This document shows, one piece after another, positions 23,861 through 34,320 of a DNA stretch of 64,000 nt. Origin of the DNA: Lomentospora prolificans (lineage: Eukaryota > Ascomycota > Sordariomycetes > Microascales > Microascaceae); the NCBI GenBank assembly GCA_029532625.1, contig JARFXM010000002.1, positions 62,001 to 126,000 of the forward strand, in the 5' to 3' direction. The notes under the pieces are model-generated. The model made no database searches. It was not told the DNA's origin and saw nothing but the letters and a program-made list of their open reading frames with translations. The position numbers and the translations under genes were made by a program. The stretch's first letter is position 1. Every line of letters starts with the position of its first letter.

Positions 23861-24743
23861 GGTTTGCATGACTGGAGGCTACGGTTGCCGAGGAAGCATC
23901 CTGGGAATACCGCACAGAAAAGGTCCCTGGTTGGAGATAAGGGCGGCGTATAAGTAAGCATGATCGATGGGCGCCCTCAACCTCTTTGTATGATCGCCGG
24001 CGAAGGTCTCGCGCCTTTCTGTTTCTTTGTTGTTTCTCAACAAGACGGTAAAGAGATCGTCATCAGGACACATTATCACCTTTCTCATTTATTTCATGTT
24101 CAGGGCATAATAGCGGCGGCACAGTAACTATGGGGAGACTCCCGAACCTGCGCCCGCAAAATTTACAGATCATGGTACTCCGTGCTTCCATGATTCCCTC
24201 CTAAGCTCTGGTCCCGGGTCGACTCACAAATCTCGAGCTCGAGCAAAAGTGCAGGATCAGGCCGTCGCCACCATTCTCGACCTTGATGACCAAATACTGG
24301 CATTCTTGTCCTCGGGTATTACGGCACTGAGAGTTCATTAATCCGGTTTGCCTTTACGCCTTGAACTATTAAAGAGTTTCGGGAACGAAGCACCATGAGC
24401 TCTTAGCTTACGTGTCAGCAGATAAGGTTTATGTTAGTAGGCAAGACAAACAAGGTATTTTTGCGAGTGATTGAATCCATGAAGTCGAACATTGACGGAT
24501 TCCTAGGCAAACGGGCACCTTACCGCCCCTACACTAGAATATCCACCAAATTGCGCATCACGAGAACCGTTGGTCCTTGCCGAACCACAAGGTGCGACTC
24601 GATCGAATAGCTTACGCGTACTATCACTTGGCGGTGATCAATCACTTCTATCATGGCAAACCAACAGTCACTTTTATGAGTGCCTTTCTCCTCCAGTATA
24701 TATTGTACATTGGGTCCGTATTGGGCAAGGGTTGGTTGAAGGT
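23861..24743. other. Intergenic, no gene recognised
   Basis: Short frames only. The right end is the promoter region of the glycosyltransferase gene. Confidence 0.5.
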
Positions 24744-25978
24744 ATGAAATCTTCTGGCCCTAAGCAGACGCTACCCTTCGACGTTGGAACGATGTTCACC
24801 TCGCGCATTTCCCTTCCATATCGCCGGCTCATTCTCGTTCTAATTTCAACTTCTTTCCTTACGATCCTGTTGATTTTGCACCTTAAAAATGATATCTACT
24901 CGCTATGGACGCTCTTGAGTCTGCCATTTTCCTGGCCTCGCGGCTCAGAATCTTTCTACATATCCCGAGAAGTCGATGAGTTTGACGTCAGCTTCGCGAA
25001 CTACAGCGAAACCGAGACATCTGCAGGCGATAATTACACCGCTCGCATTCCGGCACTTTTGCACCATATCTCGCTAGGTCCGGCACCAACGCGCGATTCA
25101 TGGGCGGAAGCTCGACAGAGCTGCCTGGATGCGCACCCTGATTGGCAGGCAATTCTCTGGAATGATGAGAATGCAGGGAAATTCATAGCGGAGAGGTTCG
25201 CCGCGTTCAAGCCGACGTGGGATAGCTACCGCTTTCTTATTCAAAAAGTTGATGCATTAAGATACTTGGTGCTCTACGAATTTGGTGGTTAGTCTTTGGT
25301 TTACTAGGGACACTACTTTGTGTTTTAGTTGCTAACGACTATCACAAGGAGTCATCCTAGACATGGACCTCCATTGTAAGAGGTCTCTAGGTCCCCTACG
25401 CCGGTTCCATTTCGTGGCGCCAGCAGCCTTCCCAACAGGTTTCTCTATTTCGTTCATGATGGCTGAAAGACACAGCGAGTTTGTGAAGCAGCTGATCCAG
25501 AACTTGAAGGCCTACGATCGGCGTTGGTTTTACTTGCCTTACCCTACAATTATGTTCAGCACCGGCGGCCACTTCGCATCGTGAGTGATCCATAATAGTT
25601 CACTAATACTAACCTCGAATTCGGAATGCTAACCTTTGCATCGTCCTTAGTGCAATTCATACATTGCAGTCTAATAGGTCTGAGTTTAAGGTCCTAACTG
25701 GTCCGAAGAATGACTTCTGGCAGCATAGCCTGAACGGGCCAGTTTCGACACCACTTTTCGACCACCTTGGAAGTGCCTCATGGCACTCCTACGACGGACG
25801 GTTACTTGTCCTACTGGTCGAGTGCGTCAAGTGGATGCTACCAATACTGATCATCGGCGTCGTGTGTTTCCTTCTGCTTGTGACGGATCGGTTGAGTCTA
25901 CTCGTACGGAAATGGAGATTACAGCCACCGAATACAGAACTAGAGGAGAAGGATTTGGAAGATAGATGGGTGAGGTAG
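24744..25978 (+). CDS. GT32-type glycosyltransferase with DXD motif (type II membrane protein)
   Basis: Three exons (24744-25287, 25349-25580, 25651-25978) give 367 residues. A single membrane segment near residues 31-50 would anchor it in the Golgi, with the catalytic part in the lumen. The catalytic core shows the family pattern: PALLHHISLG, then WNDENAGKFI, KVDALRYLVLYEFGG and the metal-binding DMDLHC (DXD) directly after intron 1. This resembles OCH1/Sur1-type GT32 enzymes that transfer mannose or related sugars to glycans or inositol-phosphoceramide. A second membrane segment lies near the C-terminus (about residues 310-340), as in Sur1-like proteins. Intron 1 has an AAG acceptor preceded by a CTAAC branch site. 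The donor sugar and acceptor are not predictable. Confidence 0.82.
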
Positions 25979-27769
25979 GAGTAAGTTGTAGCCAAAGTTC
26001 TTCAATAGCTTGAGACGGTGACCTCTTGGTCGGAAAAAAGGTTCAGTGTATATAGGAATTCAGTGTATATTGGAATACTAGCTTGTCTGGGCTAATGAAG
26101 CGTGTTAGTAGCGTGAAATATTGATAGCTACCGCAAAAGGCTAGGCATGTCTACCTCCGCATGCCAGGCGTTCAGCGAACTGTTCAGTCCTTCTATATCC
26201 TGACGTTGACAGTGTGATGCAAAGATATTCTGCACGTAGGCTTAGGACTAATCCATGCTGCTAATAAAGCAGGAGCCGACGAGGGCTTCCCATCCACCAC
26301 TACCAGCAGTGTCTAACACGTCTCCAGCGTTACGGATTAAGCATATACATCCGATTTCTTGCACCACACTGAAGGTAGAAATCCTATGGATTGATTTTGA
26401 ACTCTAGCGAAATATAGCGGGTGCGGGAGAGAGGAAAAGGGCGCATTTTACAATATTAAGTTTGTGTGATTCTGAAAGCGCCATCCAGCTGACGCGTCGC
26501 CTAAACTTCAATTGGGTGTACAAAATTGGTGCTTCGTATTCATGACGTGACCCTTTTTTCCTAAGGATATGTATCGAGTCCGCGGCATAATAGGGAAAGA
26601 AACGGACTGACCAAGGTGGTTCAAGTATCAATTGGGTATAATAACTACTGCAGAGTCTTATTAGTTGACCCCGGAGCACCTGGTGTGGTGGTGAAGGAGA
26701 CTTTTGAACATGAAGCGCGGAAATTACAAAATTTCAGCTAGAGCTGCACTGAAACTCGTGTGGACAAAAGTCCCTTAGCAAATTGAAAGTCAACATGGAT
26801 CTATTGAAGTCTCCATCATCAATGCATCTCTTGCCCGTGCGCACGTCCTACGTCCTCCACGAGTCGCGAACCGGGGCCTTTGCCACCTCAGATCACTTTG
26901 AACTTTCTGTAGCACGGGTGACCAGGCTAGAATATACCTTGACAGCGCAGATGGACTCTACAAGAACTAAACGGTTTGGAAATGCCTTTCGGACTCATGA
27001 CCGAAGCTCAGGACAAGAAGCTCACCATTATTAACTTTCGCTGTGGAAGTTTTGTCCTTGACCGAGGTGCTGATGATGCCCGTCGTCTTGACGATTACCA
27101 CCTGTTTATTGTGTCGCGCTAAGTGATATGCTACTTGCCGAAGCTCTCGAGTTTGGGGACCGGTTGGAAGCGCGAGAGTGTAGAGAGCCTGCCCGAGTTG
27201 TCGTCAGTGAAAAGAATGGGTATGACAAGCGCAACTATGAACAGCTAGGAAGGAGAAGGTCTGAGGCGAGTATAACCAGGCAATTAAGATGATACAAAGC
27301 TGGTTATCCAAGAGGTGATTCGAATTTAATTAGATACTCGGCGGAGTAGATCTAGATACGAGGGTGAGTTCTGCTGGCTATAGGAGCTGGAACTAATATC
27401 AGGTTGTCTTAATGACGAAAAGACGACATAATTCGACTGGCAGATTGCTGTGGAGTGCGCTGTGGAGTAGAGCCAGCTATATAGTATAGCCAGCTCAAGG
27501 GCCCTCACCCACTATCCCACCCCCAAATCTACAATTATCAGAATATTCTTAAATCATTCTTCAGACCCACCATTGTGGCGAATACCACAAGCAACTGGCG
27601 TTTCTCAGCGAGTTGCGCTCAAACCCTCGTCTTTTTCCTAGGTACGATAGGGGCCGCATCACGACTAGCTTCTAAGCTAACCCCTGCCTCCCGCCAGACT
27701 AGGCACGCAAGGTCCCTCGCTGGCTAGTTCTGATGTACAGGGTGTCGCTTTCGACCGCATTTTCTAAAT
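25979..27769. other. Intergenic, no gene recognised
   Basis: An imperfect tandem repeat of about 17 bases lies at 26042-26075. A frame at 26783-27034 has no family motif. No gene is supported. Confidence 0.5.
26042..26075. repeat. Imperfect 17-base tandem repeat
   Basis: Two copies of TTCAGTGTATAT followed by AGGA or TGGA stand next to each other just downstream of the glycosyltransferase gene. Confidence 0.7.
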
Positions 27770-28950
27770 ATGGCTCGAGAATGCGGATTATGACGTCTGG
27801 TTTACCCCATACTAGTTCTAGAAAAGCACAATGACAAGACGCTCACATCGTGAAGACCGCCGCGGCAAATGAGAATATGAGATGGCTTGCAAGCAATGGA
27901 ATACTATTATCCAATTACTACGCGGGTAAGGTCAGATCTCTATTTTGTCTAAATAGCTTGATACTGATAATGTCAAATAGTTACACACCCTTCGGAGCCT
28001 ATCTTGCTGCAGTGGGCGGTGATACCTTTGGTTTGGAGAACAACGGCTTCGTTAATATTCCTGCCAATATCTCAGCAGTGGTAGACGTCTTGTACTATAA
28101 GAATATATCGTGGGCAGTATATCAGCAGGGAATCCGTTTCGATGGCTTTGAAAGCTCCAGCCTGATCGATCGACAAGACTGCCACAGCGTGTATGTTCGC
28201 AAGTATGATCCACCCATCGATTACGGAAGCGTTTCTAAGAATTCAACACGCCGGATGCAGATAAAAACCATGGCTGATGTCCAAGATGATCTAACTGATA
28301 GGATGCTCCCTCAATGGGTGTTGTTTACACACATAACGGATGATAGCCATAACACGAACGTTTCCTTCGCAGCGGGCTGGCTTCGGACATGGCTGCAGCC
28401 ACTCTTAAACAATACAGACTTTACGAACAGGACTCTGACTGTTGTAACCTTTGGCGAGAGCGAAAGTTATCGAGACATTAACCGAGTTTACACTGTTTTG
28501 CTCGGGGGTGCTATCCCTCCCTCCGTTCACAATACAACAGACAGTAGGTACTTCAGTCATTATTCGACAGTAGGTACTTCAGTCATTATTCGACAATCAG
28601 CTCCGTGCACATCAACTGGAACCTTCCTTCTTTCGCCGTTGGGACTGTGACGCAAATATTTCCACCTTAGTCGCCGGTAAGACCGGGTATAAGAGCAGCA
28701 ACATTTCGTACGAACATCTATGGGGGAATGAATCCTACCCTGGACCACTAAGTACTGCCGGTGGTACGCCAGAACCATGGCCCAAGCCAGCTACAAAAGT
28801 TCACTGCGCTTCTGGGCTCGAAGTGTTACCTTCCATAATCTCGTTACAGGGAAGGTCGGCCAGCACTTTTAATTATGCTAACGTCTATCCCTATGACAAT
28901 GGCTCTGCCTCCCCAAAAAGGGAATCTCGCAGTGATCGGTATACATGATG
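27770..28950 (+). pseudogene. Acid phosphatase (phosphoesterase family) pseudogene
   Basis: Motifs of fungal secreted acid phosphatases of the phosphoesterase family appear in order: IWLENADYD near 27770, WLASNGILLSNYYA at 27870, then across an intron (27930-27980) THPSEP, GGDTFGLENN, a long intact stretch to about 28540, INWNLPS near 28610 and WDCDANISTLVAGKTGY near 28645. At least three lesions break the frame: a small deletion after THPSEP near 27993, a perfect 26-base tandem duplication at 28540-28591, and a one-base loss in a T-run near 28630. The long undamaged central stretch suggests recent decay. Intact relatives release phosphate from extracellular monoesters. Confidence 0.82.
28540..28591. 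repeat. Perfect 26-base tandem duplication inside the phosphatase pseudogene
   Basis: Two exact copies of a 26-base unit beginning GACAGTAGG stand head to tail. Since 26 is not a multiple of three, the second copy shifts the frame; ignoring it restores family sequence on both sides. Confidence 0.9.
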
Positions 28951-29548
28951 CATCTGCTCAATCAGCCTCACCTACTCCCACCTCTAGGTCTTCTAGAGCT
29001 AACCTGCGGCCGAGGTACTCCACTGTTGTGGACTGCACCACTTTAAGTAGTCTCTGGTATGGCTATAATAGCTCAATACACGGTGTTCCTGCCGTGCTGC
29101 GGGGCTACTTCATAAAGCCACCTCCCCGAGCTCTCATATTAGACAAGATTTGATATAAGCCTACTAGAACCCCTCACACTATCCTTCTCGGTAGGATACC
29201 GCCGAAGCCATCAAGGATGCATACTACTCGAAGGCATAAAGGAGAGAGATTAGTGGAAGACAGCGTTCCGGTGCCGGTACGGTCACCTTGAATACCTTCT
29301 CATGCTATTTCGTCTTGTGAACGCCCGCGTCACCTATTGCACTAAGAAGCTCGCTGATCCTTATGACAACATGTCTGTTGTATTTATGACTACTAGGCGA
29401 GAACTATCTGTAAGTTAAATGCGACATTAAAGGAATTTGTGACCTGGGATCTTATTTCTTTGTGACCTGGGATCTTATTTCCCGCGACGAGATTCAGTCG
29501 AACACACTCAAAGTTTTCATTCCTCTTGAGAAATGGTCTTTATTCTTC
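28951..29548. other. Intergenic with a 23-base tandem duplication
   Basis: No gene is supported. A frame at 28875-29153 has no recognisable motif. Confidence 0.5.
29436..29481. repeat. Perfect 23-base tandem duplication
   Basis: The unit beginning TTTGTGACCTGGG occurs twice in direct succession (29436-29458 and 29459-29481), just beyond the 3' end of the DUF2235 gene. Confidence 0.9.
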
Positions 29549-31413
29549 TTAGTCCGTGGAAGCTAGAATGTAGGTCCGGTGGTCGGGATCTGTGTCCTCA
29601 TCATCTGCAACTGGGTAGAACTGGGCGACTTTCTTCTTGTGTTTAAGGCAAGGCTCTAGACGGCCTCCGTGATTGTTCTTCGGCTTATACTTTGGGTCAT
29701 TGTTAAGCCTCCAATAGACAGATTCGTGAAAGACTGCATCTCTTGGAATATCTCGCGCGGCCCCTCCATTCAAGGGGAAGCGAACGTTTACCCACTCGTT
29801 CTTCTCCATCTCCCAGCGAGTAATGAAGGGCCACCATTCTATTGAAACAGGGTTAGAAATTAAAAAGTACCGTATGGAATGGGGTGGGCATACTTACCCA
29901 TAATCTTCCACAGTGTGACGGTAAAGAAGCCCGTGCCGGAACTATATTGCAGGCCGTCGTGGATGAAACCGCGTAATGCTTGTTCCTTCCTCTTCTGGAA
30001 TCGCCTTTTGAAGCCTTTCACGGAGCTGCACCATTTGACGGCCGCGGCGGGATCTTTTTTGCCGACAAGTTCGAGCTCACGAATCATCCAGGCTAGAGAG
30101 AGATCGCTCATTTGAAACAGATCATTGCCGGCGTTCTCACTTGCTACCTTGGCCTTGCGGGTCCGCCAGAAGTTCTTCACGCGATCGTAGCCCGTCATAT
30201 CCTCGATCTTGTTGGTATCCAGGGCGTTGTTGGCCACTGCAGGCCAACCGCCACCGACGTCTCCGTGGCAACCTGGGAACCAAACTTCCTTGATGTCTTC
30301 GTGGTCATGGGTTCTGCACCGCATATCCTGCGCGAGGAGGGCGGGCTTGAACTTTACGCGGCGTTCATCGACGGCGACGGCGTGCCGCACGTAGTGGGCC
30401 GTTCCCTTGACGGGGACTGGAACGGGCGTTTCCCGCTCCATGACGGAGACCGAGTTGACGCAGTCCCACATGCCGAGGAAGTAGACCTTGATGTTTGTCT
30501 CGACCTGCTTGCCGCGACGAATCGTTTTCTCCTTGCGGCAGAATGTGTTGCTAAAGGCGGTAATCTCGTCGCGGGCCATCTTAAATCGGCGGCCGTGGTT
30601 CTTCGGCTTCCGCTTGCGCGCTTCGGGGTTGCCGTCGGCTCCGCCTATCGGCTCCGCCGCAAGTGGAGGTACGTCGTCAGCTTCATCCTCTGCATGTCCA
30701 GCACCAAGACCAGCACTCGGACCGGCAGCAGATTCAGCTCGCCGCTTTACTTGGTCGACCTTGAAGTCCTCAATTTCACCAGCCAGATACCGCTGGTAAA
30801 GACGGAAGGCAAACGGAACCATTTCCTCGTTGCCTTTGCAAAGTAAACCTACGGTATGGATCATGCGTGCGAGAAACTTGGCTGTAAAGGCACCACGACT
30901 GAATCCGAACATGTAAATCTTGTCACCCTATTTTGAGATGATTAGCATGATGGTCGGCGAAAGATTGACGGCATTTATTAACCCACAGGGTCATAGTAAC
31001 GCATTAAGAAGCGATAGCCCGCCATGACGTGAGCATCGAACGTCGTTCCTACAGCCTGATCGATTGTTTGGGAGATGTTACTTCTCATTTCGCCGATCCA
31101 AGATTTGTTGACCGATTTTTCGTTGATATCGTATGTGCCAATGCCGGCTGCCGCATCTATTAGCGTTCGGCTTACTTTCTAGTCGAGGGGTGAATACCTT
31201 ACTCTGGTAGTAATGATACTGGTTTGGGTCGTTCCGGTCGAGTTTATTCAGTATTTTGACGACGTTGGTGTCTGCATTGGACCCGGTAAACTTGTTCCCG
31301 GTACCATCAAAGCACAGAATCAATTTTTTAGGCTCTGCATTTTCTGGGCCGGAACAGACGGGAATCCCCGAGGACGAGGCCGCACTGCTCTGTTCTTTTT
31401 CTGTCGGGTCCAT
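29549..31413 (-). CDS. DUF2235 alpha/beta-hydrolase (Tle1-like)
   Basis: Four exons (31413-31203, 31147-30987, 30927-29898, 29838-29549) give 563 residues. The N-terminal LILCFDGTGNKF is the DUF2235 opening motif. GFSRGA, just after intron 2, is the nucleophile elbow of the alpha/beta-hydrolase fold, with Ser as the likely nucleophile. FPGCHGDVGGGW downstream holds the Asp/His region found in the family and in bacterial Tle1 phospholipases. An acidic/Ala-rich insert (about residues 170-200) separates core parts. No signal peptide is seen, so it is probably intracellular. The last intron has a GTAAGT donor and a CTAAC branch site. Substrate is unknown; a lipase or peptidase role is family inference. 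Confidence 0.85.
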
Positions 31414-33141
31414 AATATTTGACGGTGAAAGGTGGGCAATCGAGCGCCGCTATTGTGAGGGTCTGAAGATATGAAGAACACAAGTGCCGAGAATGGATTC
31501 CAGGAAAGACTTCAGCACGCCTCGAGAACCAAAAAGTGAAGAGTTTTCCAGCGAGGAAGAGAGGGGCTTCGGGGTCTGTATTGCTTCGAGGCATCTCGTG
31601 CATCCTCACCATGTTGGCAGCCACCAGATTGCGTCTTCCGCTGGCTCTGCTCCTCGAACCGGGGTTTTACCCAGCCATGTTGGCGCATGGTGGCTCACAT
31701 ACTGACCATTCAATTCTTACTTCGTACTATGCCATAACTAATGCAGTATGGTCTGATCTGCAGGCGTATTATTAGTTCGGTTTCTGTTCGTCGAACCGCT
31801 GAGGCGATCCACGTCCCTCGACAAGAGTGGCAGCAAGGCGTCGTCGCCGGGCTTTAATATATCCTTGCTTTTGCCGCTCAGCGCTGATATCTCCAGCTAG
31901 CCACAAAATGCCAATCCCTCTTTCCGTCCTTGATTACAACGAACCGATGGAGCTCTACCGATGTGGGGGCGAGGACTGGGAACCCCTCCGCTTATCCTAA
32001 GACACAGGCGGAGGATCGGCGCTGCTGGCTGGTCGGAGTCGGGCTTTTTGACCAAGCCCAACACGGGTGCGTGCAGGGTAGCCCCCAGCAAACCACAGCA
32101 GCCCTGGAGGACGCTTTTTTTTTTTTTTTTTGTGCTCGCTGTCTTATTTGCTCTTGGCTTTTGTCAGGCTCGCTGGCGCTTTCATGTCGTTCTCATGTCA
32201 TGAGGCTGAATTTGGTGGTCCTAATTGGTCTTTCGGACATTAGTGCATGCCGAGCTAGCGCCCCTCGACAGACACTGTGACGACGATCAAAATTTATCCA
32301 GTGGGCTGGCATACGGCAAAAGCTCCGCCAGGCCATGGCTGCTTGCTGGTTTGTGCGCGAGAGCTTCAGCTGGCCAAGAAAGAAAGAGCGGCTGACGGCC
32401 ATTGTGGCGTTGCCCGGAGCCATTTATGTCTTGACATAGTCGATGCATGGGCGCATGTATTATAACCTCTCTCCTTGAGAGTAGTTGTCGTATTCAGTGG
32501 GTGCGATTCTTGCTGTAAACCCCCCCCCCCCCTCCTTCCCACCACCACAACTACAACCCCAAATAAGGCCGTTTTCAGTGACGCTAAAAGCGGACCGAGC
32601 CATGGCGCCAGCCAGCTGGCTATGGGGAACCGGTCTGCCTCTCGGGTCGTCTGGTGAGGGTATAAAGTAACGCTGAGAAGCCACAGGGTCTTGCGATATA
32701 TATATATATATATATTTCTTTTTGCGTCCTCTCTCCAGCACGAAGACCCGATTATCACTTGTGTTGTTGAGGTTGGTTTAGAACTATTTCAAGAAACAAT
32801 GAAATTGAATGGCTTGTCAATAATGCACAACCCATATTGCCACATCTTCACTAGTTGTGAAAAATCCGCGAGTTAAAACTGCTCATATCAAGGATTTCTT
32901 TTTCATCTCCCGAGACTAATATAGATTGCTCTTTTTCTCCCTCCCACTCTAGGCGCCATTGTGCGCGATCTAGGTCCATGTCGGCTCTAGAGGAAGGTGC
33001 CGTTTTGCACATCAACATTTGACCAAATTGTGGCAGGTCCGACCCGAAATACGATGCAGCGATTGATATCATTATTATTATTTAACTATCAACAATTATT
33101 AGGTTACAGTGTTGCTCAATTTCGTGTTCTCAACTCCATTT
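31414..33141. other. Intergenic, no gene recognised
   Basis: Contains a T-run near 32117, a C-run near 32520 and an AT dinucleotide tract near 32697-32715. These low-complexity runs explain the spurious open frames here. Confidence 0.6.
32696..32715. repeat. AT dinucleotide microsatellite
   Basis: About ten TA/AT units in a row, in an intergenic region. Confidence 0.8.
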
Positions 33142-34254
33142 TCAGATTGTGACCTTGAGAATAACCTTTCCGTTCGTCTTCCTTGACTCAACCTTGTCGA
33201 AAGCCTCCTGGAACTGTTCAAACTCCATCACACTATCCACCAGCGGCCTAAAGCTACCAGAATCAATCAACTTTGCAATCTGGCTAAGCTCGCTGCCGAG
33301 AGACTGCACAACGAAGAATTCGCTCTTGGCCAAGGTTTTGGTGCTGTCGGCAGGCTTGACACTGTCGGGCGGCCGAGAGATGCTCGTAAAAGTGCCGCCC
33401 TCCTTGACGACGGACCAGAGTTGCCCCATCGCCGGCCCTCCTATGCAGTCGGCAATGCCGTCGACTTGCCTGTTGGCACGGTCCTGGGCCACCCAATCCT
33501 CGATGCTCTGCTTGGTGTAGTCGATTATCTCGGTAGCTCCCAGGGCGCGAACGGCATCCGCCTTGGAGCCTTGGCAAGTTGTGACGACAGCACCGGCACC
33601 GGCCGCTGCGGCGAACTGAACAGCCCAGCCGCCAACGCTACCGCCGCCAGCGGTGATGAGGATGCGCTTCGTGGAATTCCGCTTCCGCGCCTCTTGGTCG
33701 CCGAACACGGCGGAAGACTCAAGGATATTCTGAGTGAAGACGTTTTGCCAAGCGGTGAGGGCGCTTAGGGGCGTGGCGGCGGCATCGGTCCAGCTGAGGC
33801 TTTTGGGCTTTAGAGCAAGCTCAACTTCCTTGGCCAGGGTGTATTCGCGGGCACCACCCGCACGCATGGCCTCGATTCGGCAGAATACCTCGTCGCCGGG
33901 TTTGAATTTGCTTCCTTCGGGGCTCTGAACGACGGTCCCGGCCATATCCTGGCCTGGAACAGGTTCTCGGGGCTCAGTGAACATTTGGGAGAAGTCGCGG
34001 GCCCACCACAGCTCACCGAGACAGGGGGCGGTGGCGGCTACCTTGACGAGGACGTCATCAGGTTTCGCGATGGTGGGGATTGGAGCCTCCACGAGCTTTA
34101 GGGTGCTGGAGTTGGGGTCGGGCTGATGAACAGCGCGGATAGTAGAGGGGAGGGACGCCATGGTCGAATAGAAAGTCTTGGAGATGATGGGATTGGTGGG
34201 CTGGATGATATGGATTGATCTGAAGAGAGCCGTGAGGTTTAGCTTAGGTGCCAT
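33142..34254 (-). CDS. Medium-chain dehydrogenase/reductase (quinone/enoyl reductase type)
   Basis: A single exon of 370 residues from the Met at 34254. A second Met at 34161 would give 339 residues; the extra 31 residues are basic and hydroxylated and could be a mitochondrial targeting sequence. The GroES-like N-terminal part includes PVPGQDMAGTV and FKPGDEVFCR. The Rossmann part has ITAGGGSVGGWAVQFAAA, the NAD(P)-binding glycine motif, and GATEIIDYTKQ. Zinc-ligand cysteines are not evident, placing it with the zinc-independent quinone oxidoreductase/enoyl reductase branch. A TATA-like element (minus strand, 34320-34311) lies about 60 bases upstream of the 34254 start. Substrate is unknown, and no biosynthetic partner is adjacent. 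Confidence 0.87.
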   Translation of the reverse strand: MAPKLNLTALFRSIHIIQPTNPIISKTFYSTMASLPSTIRAVHQPDPNSSTLKLVEAPIPTIAKPDDVLVKVAATAPCLGELWWARDFSQMFTEPREPVPGQDMAGTVVQSPEGSKFKPGDEVFCRIEAMRAGGAREYTLAKEVELALKPKSLSWTDAAATPLSALTAWQNVFTQNILESSAVFGDQEARKRNSTKRILITAGGGSVGGWAVQFAAAAGAGAVVTTCQGSKADAVRALGATEIIDYTKQSIEDWVAQDRANRQVDGIADCIGGPAMGQLWSVVKEGGTFTSISRPPDSVKPADSTKTLAKSEFFVVQSLGSELSQIAKLIDSGSFRPLVDSVMEFEQFQEAFDKVESRKTNGKVILKVTI

Positions 34255-34310
34255 TGAATGTTGTGCTGAGGATAAAATCTCTCGTGTAACTGAGGCCTGG
34301 GAGCAAGCCT

Positions 34311-34320
34311 GATATTTATA
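34311..34320 (-). promoter_or_regulatory. TATA-like element of the oxidoreductase gene
   Basis: TATAAATATC on the minus strand lies about 57 bases before the start at 34254. Confidence 0.4.

Noticed and set aside
30112..30846. Plus-strand frame of 244 codons
   Set aside because: It is antisense to the DUF2235 gene, without recognisable motifs.
32520..32531. Run of C residues
   Set aside because: Simple low-complexity tract; it may also be an assembly-sensitive spot but has no functional sign.
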